A stretch of 64,000 nt of DNA from Shimia sp. SK013 (GCF_001292625.1 NZ_LAJH01000013.1:1-64000); one strand, 5' to 3'; positions 17,034-28,198 are shown, counted from the first letter of the stretch. A program made the numbers and translations. Notes: generated from the sequence alone by a model not told the origin.

Positions 17034-17999
17034 TTATGCCTTCGCTTCAGGCGCTTTCTTTTCCGCGTCAGCTTTCGGCGCTTCGGCCTCAGCCTCGTCT
17101 GCTCCGTCTTCTACCATCTCAGGTGACGGCAGATCGCCTTTGACGGCTGGAGTCAGCCCCATCAACATACGGATGATGGTGACCAGCTCGTCTTTCATCT
17201 TGGTACGGTCAATCACCCGATCAAGCATCCCGTGATCCAGCAGATATTCCGCCCGTTGGAACCCTTCCGGAAGCTTCTCGCGGATGGTTTGCTCGATCAC
17301 CCGTGGGCCGGCAAAACAGATCAACGCGTTGGGTTCGGAAATATGCACGTCACCCAGCATCGCATAAGACGCGGTCACGCCGCCGGTTGTCGGGTGGGTC
17401 AACACAACGATATACGGCAGGCCCGCTTCTTTCAGCATCTGAACGGCAACCGTCGTGCGCGGCATCTGCATCAAGGACAGAATGCCCTCCTGCATCCGCG
17501 CGCCGCCTGCGGCTGAAAACAGAACCATCGGGCGTTTCAATTCCACCGCACGCTCGGCCGCAGCGATAATGGCGTTGCCGACATACATGCCCATGGATCC
17601 GCCCATGAAAGAGAAATCCTGCGCCGCCGCCACGATCGGTGTGCGGCCCATTTCGCCTTCGGCCACCAGCATGGCTTCTTTTTCGCCGGTGTTCTTTTGC
17701 GCCGTTTTCATACGCTCGGGATATTTCTTGCTGTCACGGAACTGCAACGGATCGGTCACCGGCTCCGGCACATCCACCTCCACGAACACGCCGCCGTCAA
17801 ACAGCGCTTCAAACCGCGCCCGCGGGGTAATGTGCATGTGATGGCCACATTGCGTACAGACGTTCTGGTTACCTGACAATTCACGGTGAAACAGCATCGT
17901 GCCGCAGTCGTCACATTTGGTCCAAAGATTGTCCGGCGTCTCGCGGCGCGAGAAAATCGAGTTGATCCGCGGACGGACATAGTTGGTGATCCAGTTCAT
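17034..17999 (-). CDS. accD: Acetyl-CoA carboxylase carboxyltransferase subunit beta
   Basis: The 321-residue protein begins [12 protein letters not shown] and has the N-terminal zinc ribbon with Cys29, Cys32, Cys48 and Cys51. The crotonase-like carboxyltransferase core follows, including [34 protein letters not shown] and GPRVIEQTI. It works with AccA in the first committed step of fatty-acid synthesis. The last 30 or so residues are an Ala/Glu/Lys low-complexity tail. The frame extends upstream, but the ATG at 17999 matches the family start. Confidence 0.97.
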   Translation of the reverse strand: MNWITNYVRPRINSIFSRRETPDNLWTKCDDCGTMLFHRELSGNQNVCTQCGHHMHITPRARFEALFDGGVFVEVDVPEPVTDPLQFRDSKKYPERMKTAQKNTGEKEAMLVAEGEMGRTPIVAAAQDFSFMGGSMGMYVGNAIIAAAERAVELKRPMVLFSAAGGARMQEGILSLMQMPRTTVAVQMLKEAGLPYIVVLTHPTTGGVTASYAMLGDVHISEPNALICFAGPRVIEQTIREKLPEGFQRAEYLLDHGMLDRVIDRTKMKDELVTIIRMLMGLTPAVKGDLPSPEMVEDGADEAEAEAPKADAEKKAPEAKA

Positions 18000-18059
18000 G
18001 CGATCAGGCCCTCTGATAACGTTGGGGCATGAAATAGGATGCCCCGACGCGAATTGCAA

Positions 18060-18941
18060 TCAGCGTCGCAGGGCAATCCGTGCAGTCAGCCACAAACACA
18101 CCATGCTCAGGAACTCCAAAGGCATCATGGCCCCCATGACCTCGGCATTTCCGGGCCCATAGGGCAAATGATACAGTGCCAGCCCGCCAAGCTCGTCTTT
18201 GAACCCGATCACGCTGAGCGACATAAAGTTATTCAGCATGTGAATCGCAATCGCCGGCCCCAAGGTACCAGCCCGCGCGGTGATATCTGCCATCATGACA
18301 CCAAACGCCGTCGCCCAAAGCGCCACCAACACGGCCGTATCGCCATAAATTTCCGGCGAATAATGCAGCAGGCCGAACAGCACACTTGGCACACCCATCC
18401 AGACCAGCGGTGACCGGCTTTCAGCGGCCAATTGACTTTGCAGATAGCCGCGGAATACCAACTCCTCGGCGCTGCATTGGATGGCCAACAACACCAGCGA
18501 CAGCGGCAGCAAAGCCAGCCATTTTCCCAATGGCATAACCTGCGTCACCGTCCCGTCTCCGGGATAGGGGACCAAAAACAGGACCGCCCCAAGCAACAGA
18601 CAGTACTTGCCCACCCGCCACGCCTGAGCCATCGCCAAGGATTTAGGTCCGACCAGGCTGGCCAGATCGCGTTTGTGCAGCACCCCGATCACCATCTTCA
18701 GCGCCAGAATAAGCGTGCCAAATCCGCTCATCAGGATGACCATGTGCAACACCGTCCCGCCGCGCAATATCGCGTCAATGTCAGGCTCAACCGGCAAGAT
18801 AGAGGCCGCGAACACCACCCACATCAGCAAAAATGCGAGATAGAGCGCAATGGTGATCGCCACTCCGGTGCAAAGCCGCAATAACCCGCGACGCGCGCGG
18901 GCCGGGGCCACAAGTCCATCAAATGCTGCGTAAGGCTTCAT
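18060..18941 (-). CDS. CPBP (CAAX-protease/bacteriocin-processing) family intramembrane metalloprotease
   Basis: The 293-residue polytopic membrane protein contains the Abi/CPBP motifs: SAEELVFRGYL (EExxxR), FGLLHY (histidine of motif 2) and HMLNN (motif 3). These form the intramembrane glutamyl-protease active site. Substrates of bacterial CPBP proteins are mostly unknown. It is 60 nt upstream of accD on the same strand. The divergent region to the right (18942-19127) probably contains promoters for both directions. Confidence 0.88.
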   Translation of the reverse strand: MKPYAAFDGLVAPARARRGLLRLCTGVAITIALYLAFLLMWVVFAASILPVEPDIDAILRGGTVLHMVILMSGFGTLILALKMVIGVLHKRDLASLVGPKSLAMAQAWRVGKYCLLLGAVLFLVPYPGDGTVTQVMPLGKWLALLPLSLVLLAIQCSAEELVFRGYLQSQLAAESRSPLVWMGVPSVLFGLLHYSPEIYGDTAVLVALWATAFGVMMADITARAGTLGPAIAIHMLNNFMSLSVIGFKDELGGLALYHLPYGPGNAEVMGAMMPLEFLSMVCLWLTARIALRR

Positions 18942-19127
18942 GTCTTTTTCCTAGGCGATTGTGAGAGGCCTGCCTACTGCTGCGTTCGGTTATTCCGAAA
19001 TTTTTCTGCCTTTAAGACGGTTTAAGTGCAATGCAGGTTTGTCTCACGTCATCCATTTAGGTAGACAGGTAAAAACGGAGGCCGGATTGTTTCGCCTTCA
19101 GAAACAATTGAGGACACGCAGAACAGC

Positions 19128-19898
19128 ATGGCGCGCACGGGCGGATTGATCGAACGCATTTATCAATGGGGGCAAGCCCGCTATTGGGCCAAGAACGCGC
19201 GTAAGGCCGCCGAGACCGAACTGCCTGCTCTGCGCCAACAGCGTCGCCGCGCCCGAGGATTGCGCCAGCATTTGGATACGTTGATCTCGGTGAGCGAAAG
19301 CCGTCTGGCGCTGCCAATCATCGGCTCTAACGCCTTTCCCAAACCCCATGGCACCGACTGGTCATGGCGGCCCGCCCTCTGGCGGGAACCGATCCCGGTC
19401 AAAGGCCGCGCCGCAGTGGAGAACAAGGAAAAGCTCGGCGAAGAGGTCACGCTGTTTCACGATTGCCGAATTTCCGAACTCACCCTGCGCCAGCTTAGGA
19501 ACACCCACGAGAAAGACCTCGCCCCTTTTGGCCTGCGCATGGATGTTTTCCGCTTTGACGGCTCGTTTTTGTCTCTGGTCGTGGACATGCCCACCGAGGC
19601 AGTCGAAGGCTTGCTGCGCAGCCACGTCATCCGCATGGACACCATCGTCGAGATGGAAAAACCTCTGGAAATCTTTGCACGCCTCAACATTCGCCACGGC
19701 CCCAACACGGAACAAATCGTGCGCGAGCTGCCGCTTCAGGCCGAAGACATCCGTGTGGAATTTGACCTCGCTTACTCCAACCTCAATGAAAAGCGGGTCG
19801 AAAAAATGTGGATCGACCTGATTTTTGAAGGGCCCGAAATGAATCAAGTCATTCTGCGGGACCTGACCTTTAGCCGCCGCCCCCGCGCCGAATTTTGA
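19128..19898 (+). CDS. Uncharacterised protein, DUF6478-like
   Basis: This 256-residue soluble protein has a basic, Arg/Ala-rich N-terminal helix region and contains SLVVDMPTEAVEGL, GPNTEQIVRELPL and IFEGPEMNQVILRDLTFSRRPRAEF. I recall this pattern from the Rhodobacterales family DUF6478, which is not characterised. No signal peptide or membrane helix is seen. It is the first of three closely spaced plus-strand genes. Confidence 0.7.
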   Translation: MARTGGLIERIYQWGQARYWAKNARKAAETELPALRQQRRRARGLRQHLDTLISVSESRLALPIIGSNAFPKPHGTDWSWRPALWREPIPVKGRAAVENKEKLGEEVTLFHDCRISELTLRQLRNTHEKDLAPFGLRMDVFRFDGSFLSLVVDMPTEAVEGLLRSHVIRMDTIVEMEKPLEIFARLNIRHGPNTEQIVRELPLQAEDIRVEFDLAYSNLNEKRVEKMWIDLIFEGPEMNQVILRDLTFSRRPRAEF

Positions 19899-19919
19899 CG
19901 CAGCCTTAGGAGTCTGAGT

Positions 19920-20297
19920 ATGAGCCTATTGATCCTGACAAAGACCCGGCTGTTTGAAGGCAACTGGGAGGGCATGCTGCACTATGAAGGCGGCACTGGC
20001 CCTGAGCCCGCGGTCGAGGTGACATACCTTGAGAAAGCCGTCCCCGGCGTGGTGTTGAGTGCGGCAGGCGACGATGGCAAATGGGCGCTGCGCATTCCGC
20101 TGCCGCACGAAAGCCTGTCAGATGGCACCCACACGATCCTGATCGAAAACGCCGCCAACGGTGAGCGGCTGGAAAAAATCACCTTTATCGCGGGCGAGGC
20201 TCTGGCAGATGATTTGCGAGCAGAAATTGATCTGTTGCGCGCCGAACTCGACATGCTCAAACGCGCGTTCCGCCGCCACTGTGTCGAAACCATGTGA
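19920..20297 (+). CDS. Hypothetical protein with C-terminal coiled-coil
   Basis: I do not recognise this 125-residue protein. The first 90 residues look like a compact beta domain (LFEGNWEGMLHYEGG, VVLSAAGDDGKWALRIPLP, GTHTILIENAANG). The last 35 form a heptad-like helix (EIDLLRAELDMLKRAFRRH). It starts 21 nt after the DUF6478-like gene and ends 7 nt before the next gene, so the three are likely co-transcribed. A beta domain plus short coiled coil suggests oligomerisation (inference). Confidence 0.7.
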   Translation: MSLLILTKTRLFEGNWEGMLHYEGGTGPEPAVEVTYLEKAVPGVVLSAAGDDGKWALRIPLPHESLSDGTHTILIENAANGERLEKITFIAGEALADDLRAEIDLLRAELDMLKRAFRRHCVETM

Positions 20298-20304
20298 GGG
20301 GTCG

Positions 20305-20613
20305 ATGATCACCGAGATCGTCAGCTTTGACTTGCCCGCGGACATGCCGCGCGACACTGTGCTTGCGCTTTTTGAGCAAACTGTCGCGCGCTGGCAAGGA
20401 CACCCGGACCTGATACGCAAACAGTACCTTTATGACGCCGGCGCAAATCGTGGCGGTGGTGTTTATCTCTGGGCCACCCGTGCCGCGGCAGAGAGCGCCC
20501 ACGACAGTGCATGGTGTGACACGGCGGAAACGCTGTATGGCAGCCGTCCGACATTTGCCTATTTCGAAACCCCGTTTGTGGTGGACAACCGCGCCGGTGA
20601 GATCCTGCGCTAA
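20305..20613 (+). CDS. YdhR-like putative monooxygenase domain protein
   Basis: The 102-residue single-domain protein starts MITEIVSFDLP and runs through ALFEQTVARWQGHPDLIRKQYLYD, GGVYLWATRAAAE and a C-terminal YFETPFVVDN. This matches ferredoxin-like dimeric alpha-beta barrels of the YdhR/antibiotic-biosynthesis-monooxygenase group. The chemistry of such proteins is mostly untested. The ATG at 20305 lies 7 nt past the preceding stop, and the longer frame upstream overlaps that gene. Confidence 0.72.
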   Translation: MITEIVSFDLPADMPRDTVLALFEQTVARWQGHPDLIRKQYLYDAGANRGGGVYLWATRAAAESAHDSAWCDTAETLYGSRPTFAYFETPFVVDNRAGEILR

Positions 20614-20670
20614 CGCCTCCGCAAACGGCGGCGCTCCCGCCTCCGCTTGACGTCTGACGACGACGCGCGG

Positions 20671-20730
20671 CGTTGGGCGTGGCTCAAGGCCGCGCCTTGA
20701 GCCTTTCCTCGTTTTGAGGGGCTCTGCCCC
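20671..20730. repeat. Dispersed intergenic hairpin element, copy A
   Basis: Within the 349-nt gap 20614-20962, the word GTTGGGCGTGGCTCAA starts a hairpin. GGCTCAAGG (20681-20689) pairs with CCTTGAGCC (20695-20703) around CCGCG. A second stem, GGGGC-TCT-GCCCC, follows at 20718-20730. The same leading word and a variant hairpin recur at 28005-28038, with two stem positions changed on both sides so that pairing is kept. A CACCCCGAGGTATTTG segment follows at 20750-20765. No gene is seen in the rest of the gap. Confidence 0.7.
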
Positions 20731-20950
20731 TTGGAACCAGCAAGCTGGCACCACCCCGAGGTATTTGCTGAACAGAAAGCCAAAACAGGGCCAGGAAGCG
20801 CGCGGACTTTGTGTGCCAATCAATGCGGAGAGGTGTCTGTCTCTTGTGACGCTGGGTCTCATGACGCGGCGTTCAAGATGACAGAGGTCCCGCTTTACGT
20901 TTTGGTAAAGCATAAAGCACCCACGCAGTCTTGCGCGCGGGCGCCCCTGA

Positions 20951-22990
<2,040 letters not shown>

Positions 22991-23012
22991 TCGCACACCT
23001 TAAGTAACAAGA

Positions 23013-23037
23013 GGGCGCCAAACATGGCGCCCTTTTT
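23013..23037 (+). terminator. Rho-independent terminator after fadH
   Basis: GGGCGCCA and TGGCGCCC form an 8-bp stem with an AACA loop, followed by TTTTT. It begins 23 nt after the fadH stop codon. Confidence 0.9.
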
Positions 23038-23196
23038 GTCTCTTTCCCCACCGTTTCCAGCGAAACAATCACTGTTTCTCTGTTTCCTTGCCGCAAACGA
23101 TCCCCGACAAAATCCAGATATTGTCTGCCCTTTGCCCTCATCCTGCCTGATTTGGGCGTCATTCCTTGTCCCCAACGACGAGAAAAGGACGAGTGG

Positions 23197-24102
23197 ATGG
23201 ACCGCCTGACTGAAATGGAAGCTTTTGCCACAGTGGTGGACCAAGGTGGATTTACGGATGCAGCCCGCAAAATGGGCATCTCCAAATCCGCGGTGTCCAA
23301 ACACGTTTCTAGCCTTGAGGCCCGCCTTGGCGCCCGCCTGTTGAACCGCACCACACGCCGTGTCAGCCCAACCGAAATTGGTTTGGCTTACTACGATCGC
23401 GCCCGCCGCGTTCTGAATGACGCGGGTGAGGCCGACGCGCTGGTCACCTCTATGCAATCGGCGCCCTCGGGCCTGCTGCGCATCTCAGTGGCCACCGATT
23501 TTGGCGTGAACCACCTATCTCCGGTGTTGGGCGAATTTCTATCTGAATTCCCGGAAATCACCGTGAACATGGTGCTCAACAACCGCTACGTTGAGCTGAT
23601 CTCCGAAGGTTTTGACATGGCGATCCGCATTGGCGAGCTGGAAGACAGCACCCTGCGGGCCCGAAAGTTGACGGAAACCACCAAACGTATGATCGCCTCG
23701 CCGGCCTATTTCGAAAAATACGGCCGCCCCGAGAAGATCGACGATCTGAACGATCACAAGCTGTTGCACTATTCGAGCCAATCCAACGGCGCTGTCTGGA
23801 AACTGACCGCACCTTCTGGTGAAAAACGTCAGGTTCGCACAGCCGGCTGGCTTTCGGTGAATGACGGCCAATCCCTGTTGAACGCGGCTGTGTCCGGTCT
23901 CGGCATCGCTTATCTGCCCAGCTTCCTCTACGCAGATGCGCTGGACCAAGGCTTGGTGATGGACGCGATCCCGGACCTGCCCATGGAAACCCAAGGCATC
24001 TATGCGGTTTACCCACCCGGCCGCTTTACCCAGCCCAAAGTGCGCGCTTTCATAGACTTCTTGGTGCACGCGTTTGCCGAAAAAGGCCCCAGCGTCTGGT
24101 AA
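23197..24102 (+). CDS. LysR family transcriptional regulator
   Basis: The 301-residue regulator has an N-terminal winged HTH (EAFATVVDQGGFTDAARKMGIS, then KSAVSKHVSSLEARLGARLL). The effector domain starts around GLLRISVATDFGV. It belongs to the broad CrgA/DmlR-like group by its RTTRRVSPTEIG wing. fadH upstream on the same strand is closed off by a terminator, so it has its own transcription unit. Its target is unknown. The start at ATG 23197 is preceded by GGACGAG. Confidence 0.92.
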   Translation: MDRLTEMEAFATVVDQGGFTDAARKMGISKSAVSKHVSSLEARLGARLLNRTTRRVSPTEIGLAYYDRARRVLNDAGEADALVTSMQSAPSGLLRISVATDFGVNHLSPVLGEFLSEFPEITVNMVLNNRYVELISEGFDMAIRIGELEDSTLRARKLTETTKRMIASPAYFEKYGRPEKIDDLNDHKLLHYSSQSNGAVWKLTAPSGEKRQVRTAGWLSVNDGQSLLNAAVSGLGIAYLPSFLYADALDQGLVMDAIPDLPMETQGIYAVYPPGRFTQPKVRAFIDFLVHAFAEKGPSVW

Positions 24103-24152
24103 CAGCATTCACTACACCGAAATTCCCTGGCTTTCACCGCGAAAGCACCTGC

Positions 24153-24185
24153 GACCCGGGTTTCTGCATGACCCGGGTCTTTTTT
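24153..24185 (+). terminator. Rho-independent terminator after the LysR gene
   Basis: GACCCGGGT pairs with ACCCGGGTC around a 9-nt loop and is followed by six T residues, about 50 nt past the LysR stop. Confidence 0.88.
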
Positions 24186-24216
24186 GTCCGCAAAACTGCG
24201 GGACACTGCGGCCCCC

Positions 24217-25158
24217 TCACTCCGTATTCAACAAAACCACTTCAACCCGCCGATTGGCTGTACGCCCGGCGTCGGTTTGATTTGAGGCCACTGGCGCCAA
24301 ATACCCGACACCCTGCGCCTCAAGCTGTTCCTTGGCGACACCATGCGCTTCAATCAACCGCTGCATGACTGCGACCGCCCGCTTGCGCGAAATCTCGATA
24401 TTCACGTCCAGACCGCCCTCGGCATCGGTATGCCCGACCAAAGCAACGCGCCGACCCGCGTCTGCATTCAAAAACGTCGCCAACTCGCTGAGCGAGCCAA
24501 ACGGCCCTGCTCCAAGTTGCGAAGACCCTGTTTCAAATTCCAGATCGCGTAACGTTTTGTACCCGACAGTTTCCAAAGCATAGGCCCCTGTCGACGCCTG
24601 CGGGAGTGTCTGTTGATCGGGCACAGATCCCGGCCGCAGCTTTGGCCGCCCGCGCAAAATCTCCTTAGAGGGGCCGACGTCAATCACCTGAACCATACCG
24701 GCCTCAGCGGTTCGGCTAATCATGACACCCACCGCGTGCAGCCTCGCATCCGACGATTTTAACGCGGACAGGAACACATAGTCTGACAAATCAACAAACA
24801 TCTGCGGCGGCAGCATGACTTCGACGTCAAACCGAAAATCAAACCCCCCGCAGGCCGCAGCATCGCACGAGAACACGATGTCATAGTCGTCCTTAAGCAA
24901 CTGCGACGCCAGTCGTGACGCCAAAGTCGCCGTGCCGTCAAACCCGCTAGCGATCCGCCAGCTACGGCGCCGCACTTCGCCCGGCACGCGATCCACCGGA
25001 ACCGCCCCGTCCTCGTATGCGCCAGTCGGCAGCGCATAAATCCGTGACTCTGCCGGCTCGGTTGCCACAGCCTGCGCGCCATCCGGCAACGCAGGTTCAA
25101 ACGCCGCCGCAGGCAGCCCGACCCCAAGGGCCAGTGCTATGGCGACGCGCCATATCAT
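24217..25158 (-). CDS. OmpA-family C-terminal domain protein
   Basis: The 313-residue exported protein has a Sec signal peptide (MIWRVAIALALGVGLPAAAF). A roughly 180-residue domain with two cysteines in CDAAACGGFDF follows, then an OmpA peptidoglycan-binding domain with VALVGHTDAEGG, ISRKRAVAVMQRL and the conserved NRRVEVVL end. It likely tethers the outer envelope to the cell wall. Its ATG overlaps the TGA of the upstream AhpD-like gene (ATGA), an unexplained but tight coupling. Confidence 0.9.
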   Translation of the reverse strand: MIWRVAIALALGVGLPAAAFEPALPDGAQAVATEPAESRIYALPTGAYEDGAVPVDRVPGEVRRRSWRIASGFDGTATLASRLASQLLKDDYDIVFSCDAAACGGFDFRFDVEVMLPPQMFVDLSDYVFLSALKSSDARLHAVGVMISRTAEAGMVQVIDVGPSKEILRGRPKLRPGSVPDQQTLPQASTGAYALETVGYKTLRDLEFETGSSQLGAGPFGSLSELATFLNADAGRRVALVGHTDAEGGLDVNIEISRKRAVAVMQRLIEAHGVAKEQLEAQGVGYLAPVASNQTDAGRTANRRVEVVLLNTE

Positions 25159-25727
25159 CGCGCGAGCGCGTGGTACTCGTCATTGGGCCGCATGTCGGTC
25201 GCCGAAGCGACCCGGTTAGACATGTTGTAAAACCCGGCCACATTGGCAATGTCCCATATATCACGATCCGAAAACCCGACATCGCGCAGCCCTTGGCGGT
25301 CGGCCTCTTCGATGGTGTAGCTCGCCATGGTCATTTTCTCGGAGAACAAAAGCATCGCTCGTTGCCGCACATCCAAATCGGCCACACGCCAGTTCATCAC
25401 CATCATCTCACCCAGCATCGAATCATTTGACAGCTGCCGCACGGCGGCGCCATGCGCCACAAGGCAGTAAAAACATTTGTTGATCGAACTCACCGCCACC
25501 GCGATCATCTCACGTTCCAGCTTGCTCAACCCGCTCTCGCCCAGCATCAGGTCGTTATAAAGCGCCGTGAACGCGTTCAGCTTTTCGACGTGAATCGCAT
25601 AAGCCTGAAGCACATTGGGCACCATGCCCAGCTTTTCCTGACAGATCTCGAAGTAGCGCTGCGTTTCCGGCGGCAGCGGGTCCGCCATCGGAATGTCCAA
25701 AGCCGTTGGTTTGCCCTGTGTCGACAT
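25155..25727 (-). CDS. Peroxidase-related AhpD/carboxymuconolactone-decarboxylase-like protein
   Basis: The 190-residue all-helical protein carries the CMD/AhpD redox motif CFYCLVAHG (C-x2-C-x3-H) in the SSINKCFYC context. This is typical of the uncharacterised peroxidase-related subfamily. Such proteins are thought to use the paired cysteines for peroxide or disulfide chemistry. AGGAG-rich sequence precedes the ATG at 25727. It sits in a four-gene minus-strand run with GNAT and CinA-N-like genes. Confidence 0.88.
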   Translation of the reverse strand: MSTQGKPTALDIPMADPLPPETQRYFEICQEKLGMVPNVLQAYAIHVEKLNAFTALYNDLMLGESGLSKLEREMIAVAVSSINKCFYCLVAHGAAVRQLSNDSMLGEMMVMNWRVADLDVRQRAMLLFSEKMTMASYTIEEADRQGLRDVGFSDRDIWDIANVAGFYNMSNRVASATDMRPNDEYHALAR

Positions 25728-25739
25728 GAGTTCTCCTCC

Positions 25740-26468
25740 TCAATCCGTCGTCTTTTGTCTGTAATGATACTGTCCCACAACCGTCATGCCGAGGGAAGCG
25801 TAGAGCCCGTTAGCTCCGTCATTGGCTTGGGTGCAAATCACAGAAAGCGTATGCCCGCCTTGATCAAGCACCCAAAAAGCGGCGCGGCGCATCAAAAACC
25901 GCCCGACGCCCTGGCGGCGTTGAAACGGCAAAATCTCAACCGCGTGCACCATGCCGATACCTTCGTGCATCGCCAGAAAAGACGTGCCCGCGGGCTTGTC
26001 GTTCCATCGTGACACGAAGCCGGTCTTGGGTTCCTTGGCGCGCTTCATCACATCGATCCGCGCAGGTCCAATGCCGCCCGACGCCCATATCTCTTCCATA
26101 ACTTTCAGAGGTTCCCACCCCGGAATGGCCGCAGTGCGCGGCGGGCGTTCAGTGGCGATGTCAGCAGCAGATGCCGCGTAGATATTCACCGGATCAATCA
26201 CGCCATAGCCTCTTTCGGCCAATGCGGCATCCAGCGCGGCGTCCCCGTCACGGATCATGAACAGCTTGACTTGACCCAAGGCCTCCATCGCCGCCTCAGC
26301 GCCATCAATGTCAGCCCCGTCAAAGACCCTGTTGACGGTCGCAGCCTCAACCCGCTTGCCGCCGCCTTGCCCGTCGCGAATGGTGAATGGCCCGACGTCA
26401 AACCGGTCTGCCGGCGGCCAGGTTGCTTCGGTCACGTCATACAACGTCTGCACCGTAGGCAAGTTCAT
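25740..26468 (-). CDS. GNAT family N-acetyltransferase
   Basis: The 242-residue protein has the GNAT core in its second half: GMVHAVEILPFQRRQGVGRFLMRRA is the acetyl-CoA pyrophosphate-binding region (R/Q-x2-G-x-G), and NGLYASLGMTVVGQYHYR is the C-terminal motif. The N-terminal part may be a degenerate second GNAT fold. The acetylated substrate is unknown. Its start codon overlaps the preceding gene's stop by 4 nt (ATGA). Confidence 0.87.
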   Translation of the reverse strand: MNLPTVQTLYDVTEATWPPADRFDVGPFTIRDGQGGGKRVEAATVNRVFDGADIDGAEAAMEALGQVKLFMIRDGDAALDAALAERGYGVIDPVNIYAASAADIATERPPRTAAIPGWEPLKVMEEIWASGGIGPARIDVMKRAKEPKTGFVSRWNDKPAGTSFLAMHEGIGMVHAVEILPFQRRQGVGRFLMRRAAFWVLDQGGHTLSVICTQANDGANGLYASLGMTVVGQYHYRQKTTD

Positions 26469-27184
26469 GCAAACATCCCCGCGAGTTTCGTGATCGCCGC
26501 ATCAACCCGCGCGCCGTCCGTGCCGCGAATGACAATATTGGCCCCAAACGCACCGTTTTTCTGAAAGGGATAAGACCCAATCGACAGATCGGCAAATTCC
26601 GCTGCCAACTCGGCCAAGGGTCCGGCAATATCACCTTCACCGCGATCAATCCGCAGCGTCTGGCTCAACAAAGGCGCGCCGCCCGTGAGGGTCGGCAAAA
26701 CGCTTGCGACCATCGCTTGAAACACCATCGGCACGCCCGCCATCACGTGCACATTTCCCACGGTAAATCCGGGTGCAACCGACACCGGATTGTCAATCAA
26801 TGTGGCATGCTCTGGAATGCGCGCCATGCGTTGACGCGCGGTGTTAAACTCCTGCCCGCTGGCATCGTAATGCGCCTGCAACAACGCGGCCGCATCAGCG
26901 CGCACATCAATGCTTTGACCAAAGGCCTCTGCGACACAATCAGCCGTAATATCATCATGCGTTGGCCCAATGCCGCCCGACGTGAACACGGTGTCGTACC
27001 CTGCGCTCAGCGCTTGCAACGCCGTCACAATCTGCGGCGTGTCATCTGCCACAATCCGCACTTCACTCAGACTGATCCCCAACTTGGTCAACTCGCCCGC
27101 AAGGAAATGCATATTCGCATCGCGCGTGCGCCCTGACAGGATCTCATCGCCAATCACCAACATTGCCGCCGTCGGATTTGCCAT
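26465..27184 (-). CDS. Molybdopterin-binding (MoCF/CinA N-terminal) domain protein
   Basis: The 239-residue protein contains the MoCF fold signatures AAMLVIGDEILSGRTRDAN, TVFTSGGIGPTHDD and AGVPMVF, as in the N-terminal half of CinA. The CinA C-terminal amidase domain is absent, which is usual for this alphaproteobacterial family. CinA-N-type proteins are linked to ADP-ribose or nucleotide pyrophosphatase activity, but the stand-alone form is uncharacterised. ATG 27184 is preferred, and an in-frame ATG lies 7 codons upstream. Confidence 0.88.
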   Translation of the reverse strand: MANPTAAMLVIGDEILSGRTRDANMHFLAGELTKLGISLSEVRIVADDTPQIVTALQALSAGYDTVFTSGGIGPTHDDITADCVAEAFGQSIDVRADAAALLQAHYDASGQEFNTARQRMARIPEHATLIDNPVSVAPGFTVGNVHVMAGVPMVFQAMVASVLPTLTGGAPLLSQTLRIDRGEGDIAGPLAELAAEFADLSIGSYPFQKNGAFGANIVIRGTDGARVDAAITKLAGMFA

Positions 27185-27244
27185 AGCGTCTACTCCCGTT
27201 TCCATCACTTGCCAGAGGATACAGCCCTCTATACGTCTGGGGTC

Positions 27245-27955
27245 ATGCAGTTTTCCACCCCCCTTGTACCCGCCGTGCTGATCCGCCGCTACAAACGCTT
27301 CCTTGCGGACGCCCGTCTGGCGGACGGGTCTGAAATCACGGCCCATTGCGCCAACCCCGGCTCGATGATGGGTCTGGCTGATCCGGGTATGAAAATATGG
27401 CTGGAACCCAATGATGATCCCAAGAAAAAGCTCAACTACGGCTGGCGTCTGGTGGATCACGAAAACGGCCACTTCACCGGCGTCGATACCTCGGTGCCCA
27501 ACCGCGCCCTCAAAGGCACGCTGCTGAACCGCGAAATTGCTGCCCTCGCCGAATATCCAAATGTGCGCCCCGAAGTGAAATACGGCGAGAACAGCCGCAT
27601 CGACTTTCTACTGACCGATGACACAAAACCCGACCTCTATGTCGAAGTGAAATCCGTCACGTTATCGCGTCAGGCCGGCCTCGCCGAATTCCCTGACAGC
27701 GTCACCGCGCGCGGCACGAAACATCTGGCCGAACTGCAATCCATGATCGGACAGGGCCACCGCGCGATGATGCTTTACCTTGTGCAACGCACTGATGCGG
27801 ACACCGTCACACTTGCCTCAGACATCGACCCGACCTACGCCTCCGCCTTTGACGCCGCCATCGCATCAGGCGTCGAAGTGATGGCCCTGAGCTGCAATAT
27901 CACACCCACCGCCATCGAGGTTGGCGACCCTTTGCCATTCAAACGTCACCTCTGA
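27245..27955 (+). CDS. sfsA: SfsA family DNA/RNA nuclease-like protein
   Basis: The 236-residue protein matches SfsA throughout, with LIRRYKRFLADARL, THCANPGSM-type AHCANPGSMMG, and a PD-(D/E)xK-like core RIDFLL...YVEVKSVTL. The FPDSVTARGTKHLAEL segment is diagnostic. SfsA was first described in maltose regulation, and its core resembles endonucleases. It is divergent from the CinA-N-like gene with a 60-nt gap. Confidence 0.93.
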   Translation: MQFSTPLVPAVLIRRYKRFLADARLADGSEITAHCANPGSMMGLADPGMKIWLEPNDDPKKKLNYGWRLVDHENGHFTGVDTSVPNRALKGTLLNREIAALAEYPNVRPEVKYGENSRIDFLLTDDTKPDLYVEVKSVTLSRQAGLAEFPDSVTARGTKHLAELQSMIGQGHRAMMLYLVQRTDADTVTLASDIDPTYASAFDAAIASGVEVMALSCNITPTAIEVGDPLPFKRHL

Positions 27956-28004
27956 TCGCCATGCCCTCCCGCCTCTTTGCCCCCACAGCAAGCTGCGCGT
28001 CAAT

Positions 28005-28124
28005 GTGTTGGGCGTGGCTCAAACTTGCGGTTTGAGCCTAAAACCTCCCGTCATCTTCCTTTTGCACCAAATATCCTGGGGGAGTCACAAACCCTGTTTG
28101 TGACGGGGGCAAAGCCCCCGTTTT
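28005..28124. repeat. Dispersed intergenic hairpin element, copy B, with sfsA terminator
   Basis: GTTGGGCGTGGCTCAA is shared with 20672-20687. GGCTCAAAC (28016-28024) pairs with GTTTGAGCC (28030-28038) around TTGCG. Relative to copy A, two base pairs have changed on both sides of the stem. Two more perfect hairpins follow: GTCACAAAC/GTTTGTGAC at 28084-28104, and GGGGGC-AAA-GCCCCC at 28105-28119 with GTTTT after it. The last one is a plausible sfsA terminator. An AATATCCTGGGGGAG segment lies between the first two. Confidence 0.72.
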
Positions 28125-28198
28125 GCGCCGCCTCTGGTTCTTTGCGCAAAGAGCCCTTAAATAGCCTCAGACCCACTTTTTTTACGGAGCACCACAAG

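Noticed and set aside
15633-17126. 497-codon plus-strand frame opposite folC
   Set aside because: Antisense shadow of folC with Arg/His-rich low-information sequence; folC has all motifs.
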